NCBI GenBank assembly: GCA_051654905.1 | Contig: JBOFYY010000111.1 | Span: 186,001-250,000, forward strand | Source of the DNA: JBOFIQ01 sp051654905 | GTDB taxonomy: Bacteria > Actinomycetota > Actinomycetes > Propionibacteriales > Propionibacteriaceae | Direction: 5' to 3' | DNA: 64,000 nucleotides | Part shown: positions 53,458 through 62,889 of the stretch, piece by piece | How positions within the stretch are numbered: position 1 is the first letter of the stretch | Layout: the number at the start of each line of letters is the position of its first letter | Position numbers and translations under genes: made by a program | The notes under the pieces: generated by a model | The model's database searches: none | What the model was told of the DNA's origin: nothing | What the model saw: the letters and a program-made list of their open reading frames with translations, nothing else

Positions 53458-54947
53458 TTTTGCTCCTCACGAGTCGAAAGCACATTAACCTCACGAAATA
53501 GTGCAACTGGCGATCCATGCGATACTGGGGCAGATTGTCCCGGCTGACCTTTGCCACAATTAACGGCTCCTGCCAGCAACCACGTCTGCGGTCCACCAAC
53601 AGCTTCCATCGAACCCCAGAAATCTGTAGTAGTTGCTTGATAGGCGACGTCAGTAACTTGCCCAGCTAACTTGCCATTCTTGATGCGGAAGAATCTTTGT
53701 CCGGTGAACTGGAAATTGTATCGCTGCATATCGATTGACCATGAGTTGTCACCGACAATATAAAGTCCATGATCGACTCGCGCAATAAGTTCAGCGGTAT
53801 CTGGACCTACTGGATCTGGTTGCAACGACACATTCGGCATCCGCTGCATCGGAATATTACTAGCTGCATCAGCAAAAGCACACCCATTAGATCGGGCATA
53901 TCCTTTTTCTTGCGCCATCTGCCGGTTAAGCTGAAAATCAACCAGCACGCCGTCGCGAATAATATCGAAACTCTGGGCTGCTACCCCTTCATCATCCCAA
54001 GCTACTGTCGCTAAACCATGATCTGTGACCCGATCTCCAGTCACATTCATTACTGAAGATCCATAAGCCAAACTACCCCGATCCTCATAGCGCGCGAAAG
54101 AGCTACCAGCATATGCCGCCTCATAGCCAAGTGCGCGATCTAATTCAGTACCGTGCGCGACTGATTCATGGATTGTGAGCCATAAATTACTAGGATCTAT
54201 CACTAAATCGTAACGACCAGGTTCTCCAGATGGGGCCGCCACTTTTTCAGCAAGCAGTTCCCCCATCTGTGCTATCTCATCGTCAAAATCCCAGCCGCTT
54301 CCGGTGAGATATTCCCAGCCTCGTCCCGCTGGCGGAGCAATCGTACGCATCGTAGCGAATCCCTGCTCTGACACATTTGTGGCAGTCAGCGATGGATCGA
54401 TACGTACTAGCTGCTGCATCGTGGCAGTTCCAGAAAGATCAGCGTAGAACTTATTAGCTTGTGTCCAGTCCACAGTAGCGCTGACATGAGTAACGGCTGG
54501 GTGGCTGTGCAGTTTTTCTGATAGCTCGCTCAGTCTTCCTACGCGCTCAGCATCAGCAACCTCATAAGGATTCAAGGTATATGCCGAAATCCATGAACCT
54601 TGATGTACTGGCTCTGGCGCTAGCTCCACTCGGTGCGTCGATAGCGGACGAGAAATCTGAGCAAGTGCTACAGCGCGTTCTACTAACTGCTGAGCGGCAG
54701 CGGTAGTAAGTAGAACGCCCGAAGCAAAGCCCCAAGAACCTTCATGAATAACCCGAATACCAATACCAAGATCGACATGGTCGCTAGCCGATTCCAGTCG
54801 GGCATCACGCAGCGAACGTTGTGAGCTACTGGTACGTTCGATACGTACGTCAGCATGTTCACAACCTAGCCGGCGCGCATGTGTTAATGCTGCATCGGCA
54901 AGCAGCTGCAACGGCAACGCTGTGAAAACCTCATCCATCTCATGCAT
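53454..54947 (-). CDS. tldD: TldD-like metalloprotease
   Basis: A 497-residue TldD with the zinc motif HESVAHGTELDR near residue 256 plus the C-terminal GxxC-like element in LAGAVNCGKGQPG near 460. The N-terminal domain contains GCEHADVRIERTSS and GIGIRVIHEGSWGFASG, typical of the family. Works with TldE to degrade unstructured peptides. First gene of the operon tldD-tldE-GT87-permease-TIGR03943-KARI-like, convergent with none; the helY stop is 54 nt away on the same strand. Confidence 0.94.
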   Translation of the reverse strand: MHEMDEVFTALPLQLLADAALTHARRLGCEHADVRIERTSSSQRSLRDARLESASDHVDLGIGIRVIHEGSWGFASGVLLTTAAAQQLVERAVALAQISRPLSTHRVELAPEPVHQGSWISAYTLNPYEVADAERVGRLSELSEKLHSHPAVTHVSATVDWTQANKFYADLSGTATMQQLVRIDPSLTATNVSEQGFATMRTIAPPAGRGWEYLTGSGWDFDDEIAQMGELLAEKVAAPSGEPGRYDLVIDPSNLWLTIHESVAHGTELDRALGYEAAYAGSSFARYEDRGSLAYGSSVMNVTGDRVTDHGLATVAWDDEGVAAQSFDIIRDGVLVDFQLNRQMAQEKGYARSNGCAFADAASNIPMQRMPNVSLQPDPVGPDTAELIARVDHGLYIVGDNSWSIDMQRYNFQFTGQRFFRIKNGKLAGQVTDVAYQATTTDFWGSMEAVGGPQTWLLAGAVNCGKGQPGQSAPVSHGSPVALFREVNVLSTREEQK

Positions 54948-55000
54948 GCACTTACCCTACCTAGTAACTGGTTTGATCTGCTGATAGTAAACAGTTATAT

Positions 55001-57865
55001 CTAGTTTTCTTGTGAAGCCAGATCGACGACGCCGCGCCGCATCATATCGACTGCCTCTCGCGCCGCTCGCCTTACCGCTATGCCAGCACCCGATGCGCAA
55101 CCGCCAAGGATCTCAGCTAATTCATGGTCAAGACTATTGTCTTGGGATAACAGATCGGCAGCGACTGCTAGTTGTCCACAAAAATCAATGACTTGCCGAA
55201 TCCAACGCACGAAATCACCAGCGGTAAGACCTGAAATACGTAACACTTCGGCAAGTTCTCGACCCGAAGCCCAAGCAAAAGCTGCTTCAGCAAAGCCAAT
55301 ATCCAGCTCTCGACCGCGTTCTAGTTTGGCGTCACGCTCTAATAGTCCTACTTCGCGGCGTACTCGACGCAGTTGCGACATAGCTTGCTCAGTAGCTAAG
55401 TCTGGAAGTCGATGTTGCCGCATTCCATCAATCCGCGATTCATAAACCAGCGCGGAAGCAACTGCCGCCAACTGTGGACCTGATAAGTTATCGAAAACTC
55501 CTTGCCGGAGTGCTTCGGCTGCCACTAGATCTAATTCGCTGTAGATACGAGCTAGCCTGCGGCCAGCGTCAGTGACGCTATCGGAGCCAGCACCTAGATA
55601 CCCCAATGATTCCAGTACTACACAGATTTTATCGAAATGTTTAGCAATCGTATTTTGTCGACTATCGGCAGCTGCTTGTAGACGCGCTATGTCGCGTTCT
55701 AGCCTAAGTGCTGCTTCCGCCGATCTAGCATGTTGCTCTCGGTCTGGACATTCATGACAAGGATGAGCTTTCATAGCTGCCCGAATCTCTGCAATCTCTG
55801 CAAGAATCGCAACATCTGGTGCTATTTTTTCGGGACGCTCTGGCAGCGTCGTATTCTCCCCTAGCCGTGCCTGCATTGCAGCATGCAGCGAGCGACGAGA
55901 TTGGCTATCGCGAGGATCAAAATGTTTCGGAACTCGCACTCTGGTAACCACTACTGGAGCAGTTGGAAAGTCGCTGGTAGACAATCTTTTAACTTGCCGA
56001 CTCTGGGTCAACATCAAAGCGCTAACATCGTCGCTACGACGACCGCGCCCCGGATCGATAACAACCGCCCAGCCCACATGTTTACCAGCTGGCACCCAAA
56101 CTACATCTCCGGGCAATAGCGAAGCCACTGTTTCGGCTGCTTCATCTCTTCGGTCTTGTCGCCGATTCTTAGCTGCATGAGCTTCTCGCTGCGAGATAGT
56201 GTCACGCATCGTGGCATAAGCTCGGAAGTCACCACGGCTACAGGCGGCTTGTTCCCAGGCTTGTTCGATGCCTTGTTTTGAGCGACGTAATCCTTTAGCT
56301 CGTCCAACCACACTACGATCAGCTTGGAATTGCGCAAAACTTTGTTCTAGTAGCGCTCTAGCACGCTCTTTGCCAAGGCTACCTACGACGTTGACCGCCA
56401 TATTGTAAGTAGGAGCAAAAGAGGAACGTAGTGGATACGTACGTTTAGAAGCCAAACCAGCTACTGCCCTAGGATCTAATCCTGGCTGCCACAGCACAAT
56501 GGCATGACCTTCTACGTCAATACCACGGCGTCCGGCTCGCCCAGTGAGCTGGGTATATTCCCCCGGAGTAACTTCAACATGAGCTTCACCGTTCCACTTG
56601 ACCAGTTTTTCAAGTACCACTGATCTAGCCGGCATATTTATGCCCAATGCTAACGTTTCCGTTGCAAAAACCACTTTCACTAAACCTTGTGCGAAAGCAG
56701 ATTCTACCGCCTCTTTGAAAGCTGGCAGCATTCCGGCATGGTGTGCTGCAATACCGCGTCGCATACCTTCAGCAAAGGATTCATAGTTCAAAGCCCGTAG
56801 ATCACTAGCAGCTAACCCGCCCACATAGCGATCTAGAATCTCTTGGATTCGATCTCGCTCAGAGCTGGTAGTTAGATTGATCCGACCCTGTAGAATTTGT
56901 CCTACAGCTTGATCGCATCCTGCTCGCGAAAAGATAAAACAAATAGCAGGAAGTAACTGTGCCTGATGTAAGGCGTGAACCATATCGAGACGACTCGTAA
57001 AGTTTCTTGATTTCTCTCGGAACCGATCATGGGCACGGCCACCTACTCCACCCCGTTGATCTTTTTTACCTCGCCCACTACGACCTCTTGGGGCTCGAGA
57101 ATCATCACGAACTGTTCGAGATTCCTCTTTAGCTAACCTCACTAAATCTGGATTTACCTCTACTGTCGTACGCTGGTTAGCGGTAGCAAGAGCATGAGCG
57201 GTCGGGGCGATGCCGTCAAAAAGATCATGTAATTTACGCTGAACTAATACATGCTGATAGAGCGGTACTGGCCGTCGTTCGCTAACGATCAGGGCAACAT
57301 CACCCCGTACTTCATCTAGCCACTCACCGAATTCCTCGGTATTAGAGACTGTTGCCGACAGCGATATAAGCTGCACGCTGGGATCTAATCCGATGATTAT
57401 TTCTTCCCAAACAGCCCCGCGGAAACGATCTCCCAGATAGTGAACTTCATCCATGACGACGTAGCCCACTTGGTGCAATGTCGCAGATTTTGCATAGATC
57501 ATGTTCCGCAGAACTTCTGTGGTCATAACCACAATATCGGCTTCTGAATTAACCGATGAGTCACCAGTTAACAATCCAACTTTGTCAGCACCATAGCGCT
57601 TGACCAGATCATGATATTTCTGATTCGACAGCGCCTTGATTGGGGTGGTGTAAAAACATTTAAGCCCTTGCCGGAGAGCGCAAAAAACCCCGAACTCTCC
57701 TACGACGGTTTTACCAGCGCCAGTGGGAGCGGCTACTAGAACTCCTCGTCCAGCTTCTACTTCAGCACATCCTGCTAGCTGAAAGTCATCTAGTTCAAAA
57801 GGATATCGAGCAGCGAACTCTCTCAGTAACGGTCCTTGTTCCGGAGCTAACGCCGCATCGGTCAC
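55001..57865 (-). CDS. helY: Mtr4/Ski2-like RNA helicase HelY
   Basis: A 954-residue DEAD/DEAH helicase of the Ski2/Mtr4 group, the actinobacterial HelY. Walker A APTGAGKTVVGEF near residue 46, MDEVHYLGD (DEVH box) near 145, SLSATVSN, and TGRAGRRGID near 440 are intact; a Ski2-type C-terminal helical domain contains HECPDREQHARS. A basic RGxxRGxxGRAHDRFRE-type linker (about 255-290) may bind RNA. It likely acts in RNA processing. It overlaps the diacylglycerol kinase by 4 bp, continuing the tat-dgk-helY operon. Confidence 0.95.
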   Translation of the reverse strand: MTDAALAPEQGPLLREFAARYPFELDDFQLAGCAEVEAGRGVLVAAPTGAGKTVVGEFGVFCALRQGLKCFYTTPIKALSNQKYHDLVKRYGADKVGLLTGDSSVNSEADIVVMTTEVLRNMIYAKSATLHQVGYVVMDEVHYLGDRFRGAVWEEIIIGLDPSVQLISLSATVSNTEEFGEWLDEVRGDVALIVSERRPVPLYQHVLVQRKLHDLFDGIAPTAHALATANQRTTVEVNPDLVRLAKEESRTVRDDSRAPRGRSGRGKKDQRGGVGGRAHDRFREKSRNFTSRLDMVHALHQAQLLPAICFIFSRAGCDQAVGQILQGRINLTTSSERDRIQEILDRYVGGLAASDLRALNYESFAEGMRRGIAAHHAGMLPAFKEAVESAFAQGLVKVVFATETLALGINMPARSVVLEKLVKWNGEAHVEVTPGEYTQLTGRAGRRGIDVEGHAIVLWQPGLDPRAVAGLASKRTYPLRSSFAPTYNMAVNVVGSLGKERARALLEQSFAQFQADRSVVGRAKGLRRSKQGIEQAWEQAACSRGDFRAYATMRDTISQREAHAAKNRRQDRRDEAAETVASLLPGDVVWVPAGKHVGWAVVIDPGRGRRSDDVSALMLTQSRQVKRLSTSDFPTAPVVVTRVRVPKHFDPRDSQSRRSLHAAMQARLGENTTLPERPEKIAPDVAILAEIAEIRAAMKAHPCHECPDREQHARSAEAALRLERDIARLQAAADSRQNTIAKHFDKICVVLESLGYLGAGSDSVTDAGRRLARIYSELDLVAAEALRQGVFDNLSGPQLAAVASALVYESRIDGMRQHRLPDLATEQAMSQLRRVRREVGLLERDAKLERGRELDIGFAEAAFAWASGRELAEVLRISGLTAGDFVRWIRQVIDFCGQLAVAADLLSQDNSLDHELAEILGGCASGAGIAVRRAAREAVDMMRRGVVDLASQEN

Positions 57866-58827
57866 ATTGAATCCTTTTTAGAAACAAAAACTGTTAATGC
57901 ATCAGGTACGGATCGGATCGTTAGCGGAACATTCCCTAAAAGTTCCCCATCTGCCATCCCCATCAGATTTTCCCCATCTATCTGAACTTCATTAGCTGTC
58001 AGCATCTCTACTGCTGGGTCACACACAAAACCACCGGTATAAAGCGCTGGCAGCATTCGCAATAGTGTGGCGCGCGAAACTGGATGGATAATCGTAATAT
58101 CAAGTAATCCATCGGTAAGGCAAGCATTAGGAAGAATCTTCATTCCCCCGCCGTAATAACCAGCATTACCAATAGCAATCAGCATGGCATCTTGACTGCG
58201 ATATTTTCCATCGATAATCAACCGATAAGGCAACGGCTCAAACCGAGCTAATACGGCCATCGCTGCTGCACCATATCGGAAAGAGCCTCGCGGCCAATTC
58301 ATTGAATCAGCTCGAGACGTCACCATAGAGTCATAGCCGGTAGAAAGTACCGAACCTACCCAACGCTGCTGCGCAGCACCTACTAAATCACCTTGAACTT
58401 GAGCTAGGTCAATACGCTTGGTAATACCTTTAGCAATGACTTTTGCAGCTGCTACCGCATTAGTTGGCATACCAATGCTGCGAACAAAATCATTGCCAGT
58501 ACCGGCTGGAAGTATTCCCAATGGCACATCTGTTCCGGCACAAGCATTTAAACCTAAGTGCACCATTCCGTCGCCGCCCATTACTACCAACGCATCGCGC
58601 GGACGTCCAGCAATAGCGGGGCGAGCACCTTCTACGATGCTGATACAACGCAATCTAGCTTCAGCATAATCAGTGGTTTGAAAAACTCTTAAATTTACCC
58701 CTTGCAGTCCCGTAACTAGTTCTGCACATACTGCTGGAAGTAATTTTTGTGCCCGACCCCGACCAGCAGCCGGATTTACTACGAGCGTTAAGGTCGGCCC
58801 GTCGTAGGTACGCAGCTGGCTACTCAC
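57862..58827 (-). CDS. Diacylglycerol kinase-family lipid kinase
   Basis: A 321-residue DAGK/YegS/LCB5 family kinase. The NPAAGRGRA start (17-25), MGGDGMVHLGLNACAG near 100 with the ATP-binding GGDG, and GILPAGTGNDFVRSIG near 122 are the family signatures; the C-terminal beta domain holds GGGMKILPNACLTDGLLD. It phosphorylates diacylglycerol or a related lipid in phospholipid turnover. It overlaps tatC by 4 bp and helY by 4 bp. Confidence 0.93.
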   Translation of the reverse strand: MSSQLRTYDGPTLTLVVNPAAGRGRAQKLLPAVCAELVTGLQGVNLRVFQTTDYAEARLRCISIVEGARPAIAGRPRDALVVMGGDGMVHLGLNACAGTDVPLGILPAGTGNDFVRSIGMPTNAVAAAKVIAKGITKRIDLAQVQGDLVGAAQQRWVGSVLSTGYDSMVTSRADSMNWPRGSFRYGAAAMAVLARFEPLPYRLIIDGKYRSQDAMLIAIGNAGYYGGGMKILPNACLTDGLLDITIIHPVSRATLLRMLPALYTGGFVCDPAVEMLTANEVQIDGENLMGMADGELLGNVPLTIRSVPDALTVFVSKKDSM

Positions 58828-59579
58828 AGTTTCTCCTTATGAGTCTTCTTCATGCGGTCATGAATATGGGCAATAACTTCAGCCACCACAAAGAGCAACA
58901 TCATAGGAAAAGCTAACGCCAACATCGAGAATGGATCTGACCCTGGCGTCGCCATTGCACCGACAAGAACACATCCAAAAAGTAAATAAGGACGAGATTT
59001 CGCCAATGTTGCTGCGCTAACAACTCCAGCAAAGTTCAGCGCCAACACCACCACCGGAAGTAGAAAAGATGCTCCGAAAAGTAGCATCATGGCGATAAGA
59101 ACGTCCAAGAAAGAAGGCATATCTACCAGATTCATGACTTCTATTTGCTCTGGAGTAAAAGCCAACATGACCGCAATACCTTGCGGCATCACCCAGTACC
59201 CCACTGCTACCCCACAAAGAAAAAGCGGAATTGATGATCCTAAGAACAACAACGCCCATTTTTTCTCTTTAGCTAACAGCCCTGGCGCGATAAAAGCCCA
59301 GATCTGATACAGCCAGATAGGACAAGACCCTACTAATCCAGCTACCCCGATCAATTTCATCATGAGCATGAACGGCGCAGACAGCCCTGTATTCACTGCG
59401 GTAGCTGTGATATCTGGGTGAGATGCTTTCAATAACTCAATACCCATCTGCCACGGATACATCAGTAGGTTAAGTAAAGGCTGATAGAAAAAAGCAGCCA
59501 CAATCATGCCCACCACGATGACAAGCAAACTAATAATTAGTCGATATCGAAGCTCACGAAGATGATCGACTAAAGACAT
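58824..59579 (-). CDS. tatC: Sec-independent translocase TatC
   Basis: A 251-residue TatC with six membrane helices. It begins MSLVDHLRELRYRLI, the conserved cytosolic element that contacts the twin-arginine signal peptide, followed by FIAPGLLAKEKKW and the conserved C-terminal region with TPGSDPFSMLALAFPM. With TatA it transports folded proteins. There is no tatB in the window, which is common in minimal Tat systems. It is followed by the lipid kinase gene with a 4-bp overlap. Confidence 0.96.
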   Translation of the reverse strand: MSLVDHLRELRYRLIISLLVIVVGMIVAAFFYQPLLNLLMYPWQMGIELLKASHPDITATAVNTGLSAPFMLMMKLIGVAGLVGSCPIWLYQIWAFIAPGLLAKEKKWALLFLGSSIPLFLCGVAVGYWVMPQGIAVMLAFTPEQIEVMNLVDMPSFLDVLIAMMLLFGASFLLPVVVLALNFAGVVSAATLAKSRPYLLFGCVLVGAMATPGSDPFSMLALAFPMMLLFVVAEVIAHIHDRMKKTHKEKL

Positions 59580-59644
59580 TACGCCGTCTGCTGGGACGAC
59601 GGGGGGCTTTAACAGTTTACCTAGCCCCCGCCACGATAAACGGC

Positions 59645-59860
59645 TCAGGGCTTCTCCGTTAATTCCGGCTCGTTCTTAGCTGCATCGGAAGTGGGCTTAG
59701 TTGCATCTTTCCCATGTAACTCTTCTTTAAACTCCCGAATCGCACGTCCGGTACCTTTACCGATTCCTGCAATGCGGGAACCGCCAAAGATAAGAACTAG
59801 CGCAATAACGATAACAATCCACTCGGCACCACCTGGTATGCCAGCAATCATAGAAACCAC
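59645..59860 (-). CDS. tatA: Sec-independent translocase TatA
   Basis: A 71-residue TatA with one N-terminal membrane helix (AEWIVIVIALVLIFGGSRI, residues 12-30), the hinge region GSRIAGIGKGTGRAIREFKEE with conserved Phe/Gly pattern, and an acidic/Lys-rich C-terminal tail ending TEKP. It forms the channel that works with TatC. The GTG at 59860 has AAGTGAG upstream; an ATG three codons downstream (59851) is possible. The gap to tatC is 65 nt. Confidence 0.93.
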   Translation of the reverse strand: MVSMIAGIPGGAEWIVIVIALVLIFGGSRIAGIGKGTGRAIREFKEELHGKDATKPTSDAAKNEPELTEKP

Positions 59861-59901
59861 GAGAACTCACTTCCATTTAAGAGCGCTACGCACTCATATC
59901 A

Positions 59902-60072
59902 TCAGGGTAGCTTTATCTGGCTAGCTAATTCAGATATCTGCTGAAGATTCTTTGCCATCATAGACAGCTCAGATGTTAAATCAGCAGCTTTATGGCACAT
60001 CCAGATTGCATAGAAAACTAGCATCACAAGTCCAGCTAAAGCGATGACACAGAATATCCAGATGATGTTCAT
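59902..60072 (-). CDS. Small single-span membrane protein between pafC and tatA
   Basis: A 56-residue protein starting MNIIWIFCVIALAGLVML, with one membrane helix (about 3-24) and a short helical tail MCHKAADLTSELSMMAKN. ATG at 60072 forms an ATGA overlap with the pafC stop (TGA 60069-60071), so translation is coupled. A comparable short membrane protein lies between pafC and tatA in other actinobacteria as I recall, but the function is unknown. Too short for a typical gene-finder cutoff. Confidence 0.78.
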   Translation of the reverse strand: MNIIWIFCVIALAGLVMLVFYAIWMCHKAADLTSELSMMAKNLQQISELASQIKLP

Positions 60073-61001
60073 AGTTCTGATTCTAGCTGGTAATACCCCA
60101 AGGCTGTACGCGCTAAATCAGAAGCTGCCTGCGCAGCTTCGGGAGGATTAACAGAAATAACACCAGATCCCAGTCGTAGCAATAACGACGTTAACCACTG
60201 CCAAGACATTACCCCCAGCGATACTACTAACCCTTCCTTGGTTCGTTCAGTGGCACGTACTGGATAATATTCGGCAATCCATTCAGCTTCTGGCGTTACA
60301 GTCAAAGTCACTTCACTTTCGAATGGCAACGTATCTAGCCACGAAGCTCCTAGCTCTGGAGCTTCTTTAGGACTGTACTGGTCATCTAATATCACAACTG
60401 AGGCGACACGATCTAACCTGTAAATACGCCATTCTTCAGCATCACAGCTCCATGCCTGCACATAGGCGTATCCGTCCCGAACAAAAAATTGTGCTACTTC
60501 AATCGTCGGCGATGATGAGTGCTGGTTTCCGTGATAGACCATTTTTACGCGATGTCGCGAAGATAATGCTTGAGAAAGAGCTGTTCTTACTTCTACGCTA
60601 CCGCTACCTAATTCTGCGGTAGCAGCGATAACGCTATGGTCACCAATCACATTTGCTAGTTTTGCTAACGCTGAATCGACAGCAGCTGCAGTTTTATCGT
60701 CTGCAACATCTCGAACCGCACCCAGTGCTAACACCAGCGATAGCGCTTCATCGGTAGTAAATCGCAACGGAGCAGCTAGCTCTGGCGCATTTGAGATTGT
60801 GATAATCCCATCTGTCATATCAACTTCTATAAGGTCGTCTGGCAATAGACCAGGACGACCACAAAACCATAGGACATTCAAATCTTTTAATAATTGCTCG
60901 CCAGTGATCTGAAAACGTTCTGCTGTCTCGTCCACTGTCACGCCAGGATGAGACAACAGATACGGAGTTAGTGCCAGTAATCTAGCTACTTGATCATTCA
61001 T
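60069..61001 (-). CDS. pafC: WYL-domain transcriptional regulator PafC
   Basis: A 310-residue PafC with an N-terminal winged helix (VTVDETAERFQITGEQLLKDL near 20), a helical part and a WYL domain (RHRVKMVYHGNQH near 150, DGYAYVQAWSCDAEEWRIYRLDRV near 185). With PafB it forms a regulator that, in mycobacteria, activates many DNA-damage genes independently of LexA. It overlaps pafB by 4 bp. No Pup-proteasome gene (pafA, prcAB) is in the window. Confidence 0.93.
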   Translation of the reverse strand: MNDQVARLLALTPYLLSHPGVTVDETAERFQITGEQLLKDLNVLWFCGRPGLLPDDLIEVDMTDGIITISNAPELAAPLRFTTDEALSLVLALGAVRDVADDKTAAAVDSALAKLANVIGDHSVIAATAELGSGSVEVRTALSQALSSRHRVKMVYHGNQHSSSPTIEVAQFFVRDGYAYVQAWSCDAEEWRIYRLDRVASVVILDDQYSPKEAPELGASWLDTLPFESEVTLTVTPEAEWIAEYYPVRATERTKEGLVVSLGVMSWQWLTSLLLRLGSGVISVNPPEAAQAASDLARTALGYYQLESEL

Positions 61002-61945
61002 CGAATGCTCTCTTTCAATAACTCCACTACCGCTGCTACCAACTCTGGTGGCTCTATTACATAGGCACTATCACCTAATGAAGCAATTTCTGCACTAAGC
61101 AAACTTATTGACGACATATCTACGGCAATAGCTTCAAAACCTTCTGCTATTTCCCTAGCCACTAGCTCTCCTCGCTGCCGTAAACTATCTGCCGTTTTCT
61201 TTCGCACTGCAATAACAGCTTTATCGGTAGCTGGCTTAGGTGATAGCCGATCCACTGTTTCTTTGACTATCTCAGCATCAGGAATCGTATAAGAGTTTTC
61301 AGCCCCGCTAACTTTTACGCCACCATCAATACGGTTCAGTCTGAACATACGTGGAGCTTGTCTAGCTAAATCGAATCCGTAAACGTACCAAGCCCCTCGC
61401 CTCGAACGTAACAACCACGGCTGCAACTGCCGTGATTCTCCTCGATAGTTAAAAACTGCTGTACGGCGTTCAGCTAACGCTTTCCGGATTGGAGTTAACG
61501 CAGCTCCACCAGCATCAAGTCCACCACAGGCTGGAGCCAACAAAGTCAACCGCTGCGTATCTGGTTCGATCCCACCAGCTTGAAGTTTTGCTAACGCTGA
61601 TGCGGTATGTTCTGCCATCGTTGCTTCTGTCCACATCCGCGATGCTAACGCTACCGCGGTCGCTTCTTCACAAGTAAACTCTAACGGCGGTAACGCGAAT
61701 TGTTCTGCCCGGATCAAGTAACCGACTTCATCGTCGAAAAGTTCTGAGTTTTTTCCTACTTCGATAGGAATTCCCAGCGAACGCAACTCGTCTTTGTCAC
61801 GCTCAAACATCCGCTCAAAATTAGTATCATTAGCCTCTCGATAACCATCGATAATCTCGCGTAGCTGTTCTTTGGAAACAAAACGACGAGCAGCAAGCAA
61901 ACAAATAGTGAGATTAATGAGCCGTTCAGACTTTTTAGCAGCCAT
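60998..61945 (-). CDS. pafB: WYL-domain transcriptional regulator PafB
   Basis: A 315-residue PafB starting with the winged helix (RLINLTICLLAARRFVSKEQL near 8; FERMFERDKDELRSLGIPIE near 43) followed by a WYL domain (RRTAVFNYRGESRQL and RRGAWYVYGFDL near 190). It partners PafC. First gene of pafB-pafC-small membrane protein-tatA, and divergent from the GluQ-RS gene by a 29-nt gap, so both promoters are compressed into this short region. Confidence 0.93.
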   Translation of the reverse strand: MAAKKSERLINLTICLLAARRFVSKEQLREIIDGYREANDTNFERMFERDKDELRSLGIPIEVGKNSELFDDEVGYLIRAEQFALPPLEFTCEEATAVALASRMWTEATMAEHTASALAKLQAGGIEPDTQRLTLLAPACGGLDAGGAALTPIRKALAERRTAVFNYRGESRQLQPWLLRSRRGAWYVYGFDLARQAPRMFRLNRIDGGVKVSGAENSYTIPDAEIVKETVDRLSPKPATDKAVIAVRKKTADSLRQRGELVAREIAEGFEAIAVDMSSISLLSAEIASLGDSAYVIEPPELVAAVVELLKESIR

Positions 61946-61974
61946 GGAGTGAACTTATCTGACCTTAGTACCTT

Positions 61975-62889
61975 ATGGTGGGAGGCGTGACCATTGCCGG
62001 ACGTTTTGCACCTAGCCCTACTTCAGATCTGCATCTGGGAAATCTACGAACTGCGGTTCTTGCTTGGCTACTTGCCCGCAATACTGGACGCCAGTTTTAT
62101 TTGCGTATTGAAGATCTAGATCAAGCTCGTGTCGCTGCGGCACCAGCAGTTGCTGCCCGTCAACTTGCTGATCTTTCTGCTTTAGGGATTGACTACGATG
62201 GTCAGATATGGCGGCAATCTGCGCGTACTGACATCTATGCTGCCGCAATTAAAAATCTGGTTACTTACGAATGCTTTTGTAGTCGTAAAGAAATTGCTGA
62301 AGCAGCTCAAGCTCCCAATAGCGCTTATGGCTATCGCCCTTATCCGGGCACTTGTCGAGATTTGACGTCAGAACAGCGACAGGAGCGACGACTACAACGT
62401 CCAGCAGCATTACGAGTCGATGCAGCTGCTACATCAATGACGATTCATGATCGTTGGAGTGGTGAAGTCACCAGTACCGTCGATGATTTTGTACTCCGCC
62501 GCAATGATGGCACTTGGGCATATAACCTTGCTGCCGTCGTAGATGACGGGCTAAGCGGTATCGATCAGGTATGTCGCGGAATTGATCTGTTACCAAGTGC
62601 TCCCAGACAAGCCTGGCTAGCACAACAACTAGGTTTCGCTATTCCCGAATATGCTCATATTGGTTTGGTAGTTAACCACGAAAATCAGCGGCTTGCTAAG
62701 CGTGATGGTGCAGTAACTCTTAGTGATATGCAGGCAGCCGGATATAGTCCAGCTCATGTTCTTGGTTGGATCGGAAAAACATTAGATTTAGGAGATGGTT
62801 CTCCAGTTACGGTGCAGACGCTAGCGGATCGTTTTGATCCTGCTAGCGTCTGCACCGACGACATCATATGGGACGTTACAGTCTTTTAA
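61975..62889 (+). CDS. gluQ: Glutamyl-Q tRNA(Asp) synthetase
   Basis: A 304-residue GluQ-RS, a truncated GluRS that glutamylates queuosine at position 34 of tRNA-Asp. HIGH-like region APSPTSDLHLGNLRTAVLAW is near residue 12 and the KMSKS equivalent is LAKRDGAVTLSD near 243, as in actinobacterial relatives. It lacks the anticodon-binding domain. ATG at 61975 has no clear SD, so a leaderless transcript is possible. The alternative GTG at 61987 has GGGAGG too close. It converges with the FKBP gene, overlapping by 4 bp. Confidence 0.92.
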   Translation: MVGGVTIAGRFAPSPTSDLHLGNLRTAVLAWLLARNTGRQFYLRIEDLDQARVAAAPAVAARQLADLSALGIDYDGQIWRQSARTDIYAAAIKNLVTYECFCSRKEIAEAAQAPNSAYGYRPYPGTCRDLTSEQRQERRLQRPAALRVDAAATSMTIHDRWSGEVTSTVDDFVLRRNDGTWAYNLAAVVDDGLSGIDQVCRGIDLLPSAPRQAWLAQQLGFAIPEYAHIGLVVNHENQRLAKRDGAVTLSDMQAAGYSPAHVLGWIGKTLDLGDGSPVTVQTLADRFDPASVCTDDIIWDVTVF

